Shown here piece by piece: positions 1 through 12,300 of a DNA stretch of 64,000 nucleotides (the first letter of the stretch is position 1; each line of letters begins with the position of its first letter). The notes beneath the pieces were generated by a model. That model was not told the origin of the DNA and did not search any database. It saw only the letters and a program-made list of their open reading frames with translations. The stretch lies in contig JAOBSW010000625.1 of the NCBI GenBank assembly GCA_026214975.1, positions 46,449-110,448 on the forward strand. The letters are read 5' to 3'. This DNA is from Gentiana macrophylla (lineage: Eukaryota; Streptophyta; Magnoliopsida; Gentianales; Gentianaceae). A program made the position numbers and the translations under genes.

Positions 1-164
1 ACATTTCTAGCGTCGTCGGCGGCTAGAACCTCTTTCTGTGACCTGTCCCAGTCTGCAGTGGGATTGTCAAATGTTTCTCCTCCACCCCCAGCACGGGTTT
101 GATTTTGTGAGCCCCCTTTTGTCGGGGTTTGTGGTATCAGGGGTAAACCCTTACTTCCTGCCAT
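1..164 (-). CDS. partial ORF, probable start of a gypsy gag, runs off the left edge
   Basis: Reading leftward from an ATG at 164, the frame stays open to the window edge (54 codons). The product starts MAGSKGLPLIPQTPTKGGSQ and is Gly/Gln-rich, then more charged. It lies downstream, on the minus strand, of the primer site at 8362-8379 once the LTR element at 672-8150 is removed, which is where a gag would begin. I do not recognise a gag domain in the part visible, so the assignment rests on position. It could also be a chance frame in leader sequence. Confidence 0.3.
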   Translation of the reverse strand, partial: MAGSKGLPLIPQTPTKGGSQNQTRAGGGGETFDNPTADWDRSQKEVLAADDARN

Positions 165-666
165 CGCCCTCTATGCGAGCTGATTTAGCTTAGAGATAAG
201 ATCGTTAATCTGGTCACCACCGATTGTCTGACAACCTGATCTCTTCTGACACCCTCAACTACTTCGTACTTTCTTTGACTTTTGGGGAGCTTTGACGGAG
301 ATCTTTTGGATAATGACAACTCAGACGAGGTAGCGACCGGAAATATGAATTTCAGGGGAAAAAGGGTGATGACTCAAACGCAAAACCCTAGAAATTTTGT
401 ATGGTTCTCTCTCGTAAATGCACGCACTATCAAGGAGACAAAAGGGGTTTCTTTTGACAGAGTGGCTCCCAAATGACAGGAAAACAAAGCGACGACTTGG
501 CTTTTTCTGGTAAGGTGATGATGCTGGACCTTAAGGATACCGAGGGAGGTAATTTCTCCAATGCAAGCTCGGTATATCTCGGGCCTTTTAACACAAATAC
601 GAGCCTACGGCTCCTAAGAAGCTTAACTAAAAACAAGAACTTGAGCGAAGAACACTACGAGAGGTG

Positions 667-671
667 ATTTC
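667..671. repeat. left target site duplication ATTTC
   Basis: ATTTC immediately precedes the left LTR. The same five bases follow the right LTR at 8151-8155, as expected for LTR-retrotransposon integration. Confidence 0.85.
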
Positions 672-2500
672 TGTTAGTAATATCATCCGCAACGGAAGCG
701 ATTTAAGGATCTAGATCTATAAAATACACGTAATAAAATAACTAGATCAATATCTACAAGGGGGTTGTAGATCATACCTCTTGGATCTCAAAATCCAAGT
801 TGAAGAACCGCAATAGGATGAACGAAGGAAAGCGTGAAGAGCACCACGATCTTCCGTACGTGTGATCCAAGCAACTCCCGGTGGAAGGAAATCCTCGACT
901 CGAACCCTTTCGATATGCTACCCGGAAAAACCTGCAAGATTTCTCCTCAACCCTCTTGGCCGAAAATTCTATCTCCTCTCTAAGAGTTGATAGTCGAAAT
1001 TATTGTGTGTGTTAAGGCTTGGAAGAACTCTCTTTATATAGGAGAGTAAAACTTAACCTCCAAGGATTTTTATTTTGCAAATAAATAATCCAATAAATAA
1101 AAGATAATTCCATAATATTCTAGAACAAATCTAGAATAATATTTATCTTTATTTCTTACCATAAATATTTATCTAATAAATATTTTGTGCACATATGTCT
1201 TATTAATACACAAGAAAACTAATTCATTGTTACCATAACATGCATATGGTGAAATTTTAATCAAATTTGACCTAGTCAATATGATTTTTATACACACTAA
1301 TTTGCAAGATTATGGAAAATGTCTTTTCCACATATTTAATTATTTAGTCCAAACTAATTTAATAGTTCACTAAACAATTAATTCACATATCGTTATAATT
1401 CAATTCTACCAAGAATTAAATTAATATTATTAGGATTCGACGTCCGAGAATAGCTATGCTATATTGGAGGCACGTCGGGGACCATGGACTAATAATCAGC
1501 GGCTCCGATAAATCAAATAAATAATTATCTTACGAACAGAATAATTATATTTGATAAATCAATCACAGGAATATGCCACCATAATCCCGTGACTGTACTC
1601 CTCCGATTATGAGATTATATTTATCTCTTCACGAGAATAATAATAAGCGTCTATTGATATAATCATTACATATGGATTAATCCTCCATAGACTGTTCATT
1701 CTAAATCGGGAAGTTACCGTTAACCCTTTTAGAACCTCTTATCCTTATTTACCATTAACCCCTAGTGATCAATTAATTCATACAACTCATTGGTGATCAA
1801 TCGATTGTGTGATATGAACTCGCGATCGATCGTTTTAGGATTAACAAATAAAGGAATCGTCTATCTACTTCCATAAATGGAAGGAATGGATTCCGTATCC
1901 GTGATAACACGGACTACTCACTCAATCCAAGATACAATGCCAAGATGGGGTAATTCGGACCACAGACTCGGTGTAATCCTTAACCGTCAAGTCAAACCTC
2001 ATATGCGATTCAAGCGGTTGGATGTGATCACCTCAGATTAAGATATATCCATAAATATGATCATCCATTGATTCGATAAGACTTTCGATTACGGAATTAT
2101 ATCGTGAACTCTAGTCAAATCGGTCCAAATACTATATGATATATCTATCATATATAAATGCCCCACTAGGTTCTCTTAACCGAAAGTCCGGATAAGACAA
2201 TCACACCTCTTGTGTTTCATGCGCATTAATAGCACGTTAAAGGAGAGACCCGATACTCTCGATTAACTTCACTACAAGGCTAATTGTATTTTAAGTACAT
2301 CTTCACTAACTCAATCCTCCGTGTATATCCTATACACTTTGAGTTAAGTGATTACATAAACGATATACTTTAGGGTTTTCAGTAGTGTAAATACTATTGT
2401 CACATCGGTGAATATGAGAATAATAAATATGAATAATAATATCATTTCATTTATTAAATAAAACAATTACAAAATTGTCTTTCGGGCATCACACCTAACA
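672..2500 (-). repeat. 3' LTR (left copy) of the LARD-like element
   Basis: Begins TGTTAGTAATATCATCCGCA and ends GGGCATCACACCTAACA. It aligns along its length with 6316-8150, with scattered short indels. Because the element reads on the minus strand, this is its 3' LTR. Confidence 0.85.
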
Positions 2501-2510
2501 ATCTCCCACT
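2501..2510 (-). other. polypurine tract of the LARD-like element
   Basis: On the minus strand AGTGGGAGAT sits directly against the TGTTAGG start of the LTR, the usual plus-strand primer position in plant LTR elements. Confidence 0.6.
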
Positions 2511-5500
2511 TGCACGAAAGCATGTGATTAATTGTTTTAGAGCACACCCTATTATTTAAAATACAACAAACTACATCTCCCACTTGCTCTAAAGCAATGG
2601 AGACTCATCCCGTATGCTAGTACCCACTAAGCATATCATAACCATTTCGATTCCAAAGTACACTCCGAGTATGCCGTCGTAGGATGGAGTCGGTGACTCG
2701 GGGATCACCTACATCTAAATGTCATGGGTCTTAATGATTAGTCGGGTTGTCGGCTCAGAGGCGATCCATAGAATCAAAACGTTACCGGTCCATCTAATCA
2801 TGTGGTACTTTCCCAATATGCTTTGGACCTCTAGTGATTTCGAAAAACCTTATAAGCTACCCCTTCATTGTTTGCACAATGATGTGGTATCGGCTTCCAA
2901 ATCTAGAATCACTCCCAGATATGAAAAGGAAATCCTTAATCTATATCGCCTCTCTAGCTACTACAAAAGCCGCTAATCACCCAACTAGTTAAAGTCGAGT
3001 TGGCGCTGCTGGATTCCTCCAGGCAATAGCTTCAACACAAGAGTAAACACTGAGCCCGAGATCGACTTAACGATCATCCTCAATTTGACTTAAAGTCAAA
3101 ATCAGTGTATCACACATATCCAAGTTCACACATGAATATGTCCGCATATTATTCCTCGTTCTCTCAAGATACTAAAGGACATACTAAACTTGCTATGTTA
3201 ACCGCCGAATCTAAGATTCGACCAAATTTGACGTTCAATAACCTAACCATCTCTTACTAGAAAGAGAATCTATCCCATTTCTCCTGATCCGAAGATTTAG
3301 AGAGTCATTCACGAGGCATAGGGTAGAACTTCCTCGTTGAATGTTGCATACACGGATGCATCATCTTAACCAATAAGATGGATAGGAAACGATGGATGAT
3401 CTAATGAATTCGACCAGTCAAACTCTTTAGGATGTTGTCCAAATCTCTGTTGTAGAGAATTGTGGCATTGTCAGATTCTGACTTCAGATAACACACCCAT
3501 GTTGATTCCAACTGGTGCAGTGTTATCCTTCACAAACACTAATATATATTTATATACACTACCGTACTAAAATTGATATCCAGTCTACAAAAGACTTATC
3601 AATATACTGGTCAAATCCACATATTGTAGAAATATATGACTTTCAATGACCGAGAGGTTTGCTCTTTATCCACAAAGGACATAAGCCTTGATGATCATCA
3701 TCTGTCATAAGTTCATAAGGCAATACCCTTTTGTTCGAATGAATCCAGACTCCGTTTGTTTGGCAAGAAAGTCTCAGGGAATCACCCCTATTTTACGCTT
3801 TTGAGCGAAATCATGCAATACCGAACTCATTCTACTCTTTTCCGTGTAGATCCAATTACTCCCTTTGGGCTGAGGCGCTCGGTGGTTCTACAAGAGCATG
3901 AGCAATTGGAGTACCGAACTCCATTCATAGGGTTATGGCTATTAAACCAACCTCTATTATCGAGAATCCTATATTGCTCACAAAAGAGCCATAGGTCATC
4001 AATCGATCCTCAGACTACAAAGTCTGCAGAAACCCGTAATGGGTAATGGATAAAACATACTCCCAATACTTTCTGGGTGGATCGAAATTCTGATATAGTT
4101 TAGTAGTATTTAGTGTTATCACCAACAACCGATGTTGGATGTGGTCTGATTTTAATCAGTTAGAAGAATTTCAAAGTCCGAAATCACCTAAGTTTGTCTC
4201 CCGTTTGACACGAATGACACTAGTGACATACATATATGTCACTCTGGTTTTTAAAAGGCTTAAGAGAAAATATCTCTTTCGAAAAATAATTGCATTATCG
4301 ATTAACTAGTTCAACGTCCTAGTTACTTTCCACTTTTTAACGAAGTCAATACTAGTCAATTAATTTTTTAAGCAATTTAGTAAGGGATATAATGCTGTAA
4401 ATAAAATGACATATATTAATTCAAGTGTAACACTAATATATTATTTTATTTTAGGAATTGTAAACTAAAAAATAAGTCTACTCTACCATTCCAAAGTTTT
4501 AACCTCGCATCTCAGTGCCGCCGTAGGGTAGGTCAAAGAGATGACGGTTAAATCGAGACAATCTCATCAATGAATAACTTGTGAGAATCAAACATCCCAC
4601 GAGAATCGAACATCCCTTAATTCATTGACTACCTTCCTTTTTAGCCTAGATATTACCAAAAATATCCTTTATGAGTGTGACCTACTATATCGGATCTCTT
4701 GAGTACGCCTGAGTGTGCCATCGTAGGATAGGTCGGTGACCCGACGCAGTACCCAGTAAATCCTATCCTTTCGGAGACCAAGCCATGAATGTTGATAGGT
4801 GAACACCATCCGTAGGGGGACGAAATCAAAGCGCCGCGAGGCGTCACCCTTCTCTCACTTACTTGTATCATAGTAGAGGCCGTGGGGTTGGTGTGGCCTC
4901 CCCGCTCCCACTCAATATTTTGGAAGTGGTGGTGGGTTAACTAACCACGTCTTTTGATGTTAACATAAAAGCACATCGAATCAAGGATTCCGAATGGTGT
5001 CGGTAACGTAGGCAAGCCTACCCGTCCTATTCGTTGGAACATATGTGACAGTCGGACGAAGTCGGGTCAAGAGAGCCCCATTGAGATAAGAAGAATCACC
5101 CCTCCGCTCGCCGGTGTAGCTTAGTCTTGCGGACCCCGTGCATACATCACACTAGGAGGGTTAAGTCGGTCGAGCCTAGCTCGATTGACCACCCAACCTA
5201 TAAAGCGAACCGTTTTTATCCAAGATTTATTGTTCTTTTACCATCATTCAATCTCGTAGACACTACGAATCAAAACGTGATCTCGTTTGGGCTTTTACGG
5301 CGGTTCACGAGAACACACACGAAAAAGCTTAACGATTTCATAACCCGTCCTCGGATCTTTAATTAGTTACTAAATTAATTAATTACCACGTATTAATTAA
5401 ATTTCAACTAATTATGCGAGTTTGTATACATGCATATTTTAATTACCAAAATTAAAATTCTACATGTATGCATGGAGTGGATTTATGATATGACGTATGT

Positions 5501-6302
5501 CACAAGTAATTCGATTTTATATCTATTTTATGATCAAACACATAAAAATAAATTGCGGAAAATTTAAACAGCGAGATGGATCGTTGGTATTCGACTAACC
5601 TATTTTCTAAGGAAAGCGTAAATAAATTCTAAGTCTTCAAATCTTGATCTTGATCTTGATCTTGAAAACTTCCGGATCTTCAAAAAACGATCTTGACACG
5701 AACCACGAACGACGAGGAGAGGAGGCCGTAATATACCAATATATTAAAAAATATATCTATATTATCAAATTGTTTTAAATTTTTTTTTTTTTTTAATTCT
5801 CGGCTGTTATGCAAATATTTTATTTTTTTTATTTGGTCAAAACTTGCTGCTAAACCTAATACATTAGGTTACAAGAAACAAAATTTTTGCAGCCGCCAAA
5901 CAAAAAAAAAAAAACAATTGCCGACGGAAAAATAAATTAATTAAACAATTCGGCCTCCTCCCGTTTTTACCTTCTTGATGATCTTCAACACATCATCTTC
6001 GTCGTCTCGAACCCGGATCAAAATTAAATACAAAAAGGTACTACCTTTTACAATTTTTCGCATGACATAAAATAAATTATTACATCCTACGCTTCAATTG
6101 ATTCTAATCAAAAGAGCTACAAAATAGATCTACGGGTAAACAATACCAACTCCAATCCATCTCTTCAACCAAGACATTCATAACATAAAAAAAAATAAAC
6201 ATAATTTTCGGCCCCTTTTATAAAAAAAATTGGGACAAAAAATCTACATGTTTTACCACTCCTAGATCTAATATTTTATACGTATAAATATAGATCACCA
6301 TG
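2511..6302 (-). other. non-coding interior of the LARD-like element
   Basis: 3.8 kb without a credible coding frame. It contains scattered recurrences of a motif of the type TGCCGTCGTAGGATGG (near 2670, 4513 and 4716), a hexanucleotide run (ATCTTG repeats near 5640) and AT-rich homopolymer stretches at 5780-5960. Frames at 2719-2976, 3756-4046, 4653-4871 and 5127-5366 show no domain and are judged chance. Confidence 0.6.
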
Positions 6303-6314
6303 TCTCTGATACCA
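6303..6314 (-). other. primer binding site, Met-tRNA type (LARD-like element)
   Basis: Minus strand TGGTATCAGAGA, one base from the LTR end. It matches the complement of the 3' end of plant initiator Met-tRNA, the commonest primer for plant LTR elements, and fixes the element's orientation. Confidence 0.75.
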
Positions 6315-6315
6315 C

Positions 6316-8150
6316 TGTTAGTAATATCATCCACAACGGAAGCGATTTAAGGATCTAGATCTATAAAATACACGTAATAAAATAACTAGATCTATATCTA
6401 CAAGGGGGTTGTAGATCATACCTCTTGGATCTCAAAATCCAAGTTGAAGAACCGCAATAGGATGAACGAAGGAAAGCGTGAAGAACACCACGATCTTCCG
6501 TGACGTGTGATCCAAGCAACTCCGGTGGAAGGAAATCCTCGACTCGAACCCTTCCGATATGCTACTGGGAAAAACCTCCAAGATTTCTCCTCAACCCTCT
6601 TGGCGAAAATTCTATCTCTCTACAGAGTTGATAGTCGAAATTATTGTGTGTGTTAAGGCTTGGAAGAACTCTCTTTATATAGGAGAGTAAAACTTAACCT
6701 CCAAGGATTTTTATTTTGCAAATAAATAATCCAATAAATAAAAGATAATTCCATAATATTCTAGAACAAATCTAGAATAATATTTATCTTTATTTCTTAC
6801 CATAAATATTTATCTAGTAAATATTTTGTGCACATGTCTTATTAATACACAAGAAAACTAATTCTTGTTACCATAACATGCATATGGGTGAAATTTTAAT
6901 CAAATTTGACCTAGTCAATATGATTTTTTTATACACACTAATTTTTAAGATTATGGAAAATGTCTTTTCCAGCATATTTAATTATTTAGTCAAACTAATT
7001 TAATAGTTATTTAAACAATTAATTCACATATCGTTATAATTCAATTCTACCAAGAATTAAATTAATATTATTAGGATTCGACGTCGAGAATAGCATTTAT
7101 GCTTATATTGGAGCACGTCGGGGACCAATGGATTAATAATCAGTGCTCCGATAAATCAAATAAATAATTATCTTACGAGCAGAATAATTATATTTGATAA
7201 ATCAATCAGAGAATATGCCACCATAATCCCCGATGGTATACTCCTCCGATTATGAGATTATATTTATCTCTTCACGAGAATAATAATAGCGTCCATTGAT
7301 ATAATCATTACATATGGATTAATCCTCCATGATTATTCATTCTAAATCGGGAAGTTACCGTTAACCCTTTTAGAACCTCTTATCCTTATTTACCATTAAC
7401 CCCGCAGTGATCAATTAATTCATACAACTCACCATTTGGTGATCAATCGAGTGTGTGATATGAACTCGCGCGATCGATCGCTTTCTAGGATTAACAAATA
7501 AAGAAGGCGTACATCTACTTCCGTAAATGGAAGGAATGGATTCCGTATCTGTGATAACACGGACTACTCACTCAATCGAGACAATGCCAAGATGGGGTAA
7601 TTCGGACCTACAGACTCGGTGTAATCCTTAACCGTCAAGTCAAACCTCATCTTGATTCAAGCGGTTATTTCGTGATCACCTCAGGATTAAGATATATCCA
7701 TAAATATGATCATCCATTGATTCGATAAGACTTCGATTACGGAATTATATCGTGAACTCTAGTCAAATCGGTCCAAATTTCATATGATATATCTATCATA
7801 TATAAATGCCTCACTAGGTTCTCTTAACGAAAGTCCGGATAAGACAATCACACTCTATCGTGTTTCAGGCGCATTAATAGCACGTTAAAGGAGAGACCCG
7901 ATACTCTCGATTAACTTCACTACGGGCTAATTGTATTTTAAGTACATCTTCACTAACTTTCAATCCTCCCGTGTATATCCTATACACTTTGAGTTAAGTG
8001 ATTACATAAACGATATACTTTAGGGTTTTCTGTAGTGTAAATACTATTGTCACATCGGTGAATATGAGAATAATAAATATGAATAATAATATCATTTCAT
8101 TTATTAAATAAAACAATTACAAAATTGTCTTTCGGGCATCACACCTAACA
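6316..8150 (-). repeat. 5' LTR (right copy) of the LARD-like element
   Basis: Starts TGTTAGTAATATCATCCACA and ends CACACCTAACA. Pairs with 672-2500. Lies next to the primer site, so it is the 5' LTR in the minus orientation. Confidence 0.85.
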
Positions 8151-8155
8151 ATTTC
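8151..8155. repeat. right target site duplication ATTTC
   Basis: Identical to 667-671; closes the LARD-like insertion. Confidence 0.85.
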
Positions 8156-8361
8156 TCATACGCAAACTCGTGAGTTTCGTGCAAGCTTTGTTAAAGTTGC
8201 CTCTTTTGGCTTTCCTTTCGTTGAGATGTATTCTAAGACCTCTCCTTTGAGCAAGAAGACCTCGGTGCGCCTGAAGAAGCGATGAAGGTGATGATCTCTG
8301 ACCTCGCCGTACGTGGGCTTTCTGGACGATCTTCACGTCTAAAGACCGAAAGCTTGCTATT

Positions 8362-8379
8362 TTCCCGGTAACGGAGCCA
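8362..8379 (-). other. primer binding site, Asp-tRNA type (interrupted gypsy element)
   Basis: Minus strand TGGCTCCGTTACCGGGAA resembles TGGCGCCGTTGCCGGGGA, the sequence complementary to plant Asp-tRNA that primes Athila/Tat-type gypsy elements, with a few mismatches. It marks the LTR/leader boundary of the element split by the LARD-like insertion. Confidence 0.5.
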
Positions 8380-8381
8380 AC

Positions 8382-9003
8382 TGATGCCGAAATCATCACG
8401 GTTGTTTTAATGGAGATTGTATGGTGGATATCTGGCTTATATGATGTATATTTGTGTGGTGTTTGTCGGTGGTGCTCGGCGGTGCCAGAGGATTCCGGCG
8501 GTGGTGCTTAATTAGAAATGAGAGAGTGGACAAATTGGCTTTGCCTTGTGTTTTATATCATTTTTTCGTCCCCCCTTCAAATGGGTTACACGCTGCCCTA
8601 TTTATAGGGGAGCCACCGACTAAAGTTGGTTTATTTGCAAATGAGGACATATAGTACAAACAGAGATATTTATCTACGATGAATGGCTTATAAGCGGAGC
8701 TAATAGGTCGCGCTCACGATGGCCTCGCCGATCCCTCGTATCTTTATATCATTGTCTTTCCAAACTAGAGTAGTTCTTCCTACAAGTGTTATGGCGAGTC
8801 TCAGCGGCGGACTTGATTGTCGGGAGGGCCTAATGGCCTGAAAGCCTTTGGCGAGCTGAAAACTTGGCGGCCTGAGGGCCTCGTGTCCTGATGGCCTCAT
8901 GGCCTAGAGGTCGTAGCTTGTCTTCTTTATGTTGGCGACTCACGGTCTCTCGACGGACCTAATGACACAGGGTTGGCGGGCGCTCTGGCACGATAGCGTC
9001 ACA
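8382..9003 (-). mobile_element. probable 5' LTR of the interrupted gypsy (Athila/Tat-like) element
   Basis: Lies directly upstream, on the minus strand, of the Asp-tRNA-type primer site. On that strand it would start TGTGACGC and end GGCATCA, giving the expected TG...CA ends at about 620 bp. It contains a TATA box (8599-8606). The second LTR is outside the window, so the outer boundary is inferred only from the TG dinucleotide. Confidence 0.4.
8599..8606 (-). promoter_or_regulatory. TATA box of the gypsy LTR
   Basis: Minus strand CCTATAAATAGGG, a close match to the plant TATA consensus. It sits some 220 bases upstream of the primer site, consistent with the U3 promoter of an LTR. Confidence 0.5.
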
Positions 9004-9340
9004 TGTAACCAAAGGCTTGAAGCGGGCCGACGGCCATGAGTTCGTGGATTATGGATATGATGGTATTAACAATGTCCATATTTATTTTGTAATATAAAAT
9101 GAATTTTAGACACTTTTTGAAAAGAAAAGGAAAAAAAAAAACTATCGAAACAGAGTTGCAATTTTGATCCTTATCTGATTCATTTTGAGGTGTATATTCA
9201 TTGAAACCACATGTTTTCACGCCTGCCTTTCCTTGTAGAGTAGTAAATGTTTTCTCTTAACTATACAACTATCCAAACAGAGTTGCTATTTTGCTCCTCA
9301 ATAAACAATCTTGAAAACTCAGATAGCACTACGTACACAT
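9004..9340. other. upstream region of the hydrolase gene
   Basis: 337 bp between the probable LTR and the first coding exon. AT-rich, with an A-run at 9131-9140 and a near-duplicated phrase (AACAGAGTTGC near 9150 and 9277). I see no strong TATA box and no coding frame. The minus-strand frame at 8999-9220 has no recognisable content. Confidence 0.4.
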
Positions 9341-12300
9341 ATGGGGTCGATATCAACCCCTAATTACTGGGTTTTTCTTCTTCAAGCCGCAACAGTAGCA
9401 GATTCCTTACAAGTTCGTTGCTTTCACTGTCTGCATTTATCCCACCCTCTAAGCTTTACTTTCTTGTACGATTTTTCTCTCTGCCACATGCTTTTCTCAG
9501 ATTCTGTTATTGTTATTTTGATTTTGAATGTTTAAGATCTCTTTCTCACCTGTAGAACACTTCTTGTTTGTATTGTATAGAAAAGAAAAGCCTCATTGTA
9601 CTACGCCAATGTGAAACTAAATTGATGCATGATTTCCGCCCTTTCTAATTAGTCAATGTGCATCAATCTTTCTGCAACATTCTTGTGTGAATCAGATTTT
9701 ACACTTATTTATTTCTTTTCCCCTTAACAGACACCACATTAAATCTACAATTTTCATAATCCTTGTTGTGGTACCCCATATAGATTTAGTGAGGTGTCTT
9801 TAAATGCCTGTTCTTTGGACCTTTAAGGACACCAATAAATCTACGTTTGCTATTAAGGGCACCCAATAACTGTCTATTTTTAACGTTGCTATGTTGTTAA
9901 GCACATGCCTTAACTAGGGTTTCCAGAGAGCAAATTGAGTAGGAAAAGAGATGGAAAACACGGTAGAAGAAGAAGAGAAAAAAAGGGAAAATAGGGATTT
10001 TATTAATGTCAAAGTTAAGCAATAATGCAACTCACACATCCCTTTATACCTCCTAGCTCGACAGAGGTTAAGGGTGAACACATACACTAGTACACCTAGT
10101 AATACAGTCCTACCTGATGTGGCTAGTTCCTAACATCACCCTCCCCTAATGACCTTGCTTGACCACAAGGAAGGGAAAATCTGGGAAATTGGACAAGATA
10201 AAGTCTTCATCCTCCCAAGTGGACTGGTATGCTTCAAGAATCGGCCACTTGATCTTCCACTGGACAATGCCCCTGTTGAACCTCTTTAAAGACCTGATTT
10301 CCAAGACCCTCTCTGAATAAACAACAATCTGGCCACCCTGGTTAGTAATTGGTAGATTGGCAGAAGGTTGAATATCAGCCCCAATGTACCTTTTGAGCAT
10401 AGAAACATGAAACACAAGATGGATTTTAGACCCCTGTGGTAGCTGCAACTTGTAAGCCACTTCATTAAGTCTTGCCACAATCTTGAAAGGTCCAAAGTAC
10501 TTAGTTCAGAGCTTGGGATTCTTCTTTAATGCTACTGAATTCTGCCTGTATGGCTGGTGTTTCAGAAATACACAATCACCCACAACTAATTTTCTGTGTT
10601 GATCTGCATAGAATTTCATCCTAGACTGAGCCTCTTCTAACTGGTTTTTGAGATCCCTCACAATAGCCTATTTTTGTCTCAAGAAAGCTTCTACATCAAT
10701 ATCTTGCTCCTCAGCAAAGGTGCCCTATGAAAGTGGCATAGGAAGATAACCTACTGAGCAGTCTGAGCTTCAAATGGTGTAAGATTGATGGTTATATTGG
10801 AATTGGTGTTGCACCAATGTTCTGCTAAATGAAGCCACTTCTTCCATCTAATAGGTCTCTGAAAGGTCATACACCTACGATACATCTCAATGCACTGATT
10901 CACCCTTTCTGCCTGAGCATCTGTTTGAGGATGGTAATCTATACAGTAAAATAGTTTGACCCCTGCCAACTTCATCAAGTGGCTCCAGAAGTAAGAAGTA
11001 AACACTTTGTCCCTGTCACTAACAATGCTATCTGGAATAATGTAACCTATAGACCTCAGTGAAGAAAACCGTTGCAACAATCTCTTTTGAATGCCTATTT
11101 TCCAATGCCATGAAATGAGCAAATTTGGTCAGTCTGTCAATTAACACAAATGTCACACTCTTCCCGTCGTATATTGGTAGCCCTCAATGAAAACATGCTC
11201 AATTGGGACCAAACACTCTCTGGGATAGGTAAGGGTTGTAACAACCCATAGGGCTTATCATGAAGACTCTAACATTGCTGACAGGTAGAGCATTTCTGTA
11301 TCAGATCCTGCACATCCCTTTTGAGATTAGGTCAATAGAATAACTTCTTAATTCTGTTGTAGCAAGCTCTAATCCTCGAGTGTCCTCCCATATGACTGGA
11401 ATGGAGCTGCTCTAAAAGTTCCGCCTCAATTCTCAAGTGGATCCCACATATATCCTGCCATTATATCTTAAGAGACCCTGATGCAGAGTATAATATGGAT
11501 TTGGGGTTGTGCAATCATCAAATTCCTCAACAACTACATCTCCTTTGTAGATGGATGTTACTTCATGGATCCAAAAATGAGCCACTGAACTAATGAGGTT
11601 TAGACGACCATTATGGTTCTATTTGGACAAAACACCAGCCACCACATTCTCTCCTCCCTTTTTGTATTCAATGGTAAAGTCCAACCCCATGAGTTTGGTA
11701 ACTCCTTTCTGTTGTAATGTAGTAGTAGTTTTACGATCTAATAAAAACTTGAGACTCTGCTGATCTATCAAGATTATGAAAGGCATGCCTTGTATATCTT
11801 GTTTCCACTTAGAAATTACCATAAGAATAGCCAAAAGTTCCTTCTCATGGATGCGTAGATAAGCCCATTTCTTTATTATTGAAGGCTATGCTAATATAGG
11901 CCACTGGTTTCTTACCCTGTTGTAAGACTGTTCCTAATCCTTTTCCACATCCATTTGTCTCTATGCAACAATGAGACAAAATCTGGTAAAGTGGGCACAT
12001 GGGACTGACACATGGCTTGCTTCAATTCATCAAAAGCCTTGTGAGATTCAGGGGTCCACAAAAACCTTCTTTTTTTAGCATGTCATTAAGATGCTTAGCC
12101 AGGATCCCATAAGATGGTACAAACCCCCTACAGAGCCCATTAAGTCCCGAAAATCCTTTCAATTCAATGACAATGTCTGGGAGAGGCCAGTTGGACGTTG
12201 CCTCTATCTTAGAGGGATCATTGTAAACATTCCCTTGCATGATAATGTGGCCCACATATTCCACTTTGTCTTGACCAAAAGAACACGTGGAAAGCTTGGC

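Larger units (their letters stand above)
1..671 (-). mobile_element. leader region of an interrupted minus-strand Ty3/gypsy element
   Basis: This segment abuts the LARD-like insertion and carries its left TSD (667-671). Read on the minus strand it continues from 8156-8361, so it is the 5' untranslated leader and gag start of the element whose LTR is at 8382-9003. Short open frames exist on both strands (282-476, 473-667 plus; 430-636 minus) but none shows a recognisable domain. The rest of the element lies left of the window. Confidence 0.4.
672..8150 (-). mobile_element. complete non-autonomous LTR retrotransposon (LARD-like)
   Basis: Two 1.83 kb LTRs (672-2500 and 6316-8150) start TGTTAG and end CTAACA and are flanked by identical ATTTC duplications. 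Orientation is minus: a Met-tRNA-type primer site lies next to the right LTR and a purine tract, seen on the minus strand, next to the left one. The 3.8 kb interior has no gag, protease, reverse transcriptase or integrase frame; the longest open frames are under 100 codons. Long LTRs plus a long non-coding interior is the layout of large retrotransposon derivatives, which depend on proteins from a partner element. The two LTRs differ by many small indels and substitutions, so the insertion is not very recent, or the assembly is noisy here. Confidence 0.85.

Noticed and set aside
5700..5960. AT-rich stretch considered as a replication origin or matrix attachment site
   Set aside because: It lies inside the LARD-like element and is only homopolymer runs; no specific signal.
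9413..9535. Continuation of the frame MGSISTPNYW... as a 65-residue secreted protein
   Set aside because: The first 24 codons fit a transit-peptide exon that joins in phase to the hydrolase. The remainder is Phe/Leu-rich intron-like sequence.
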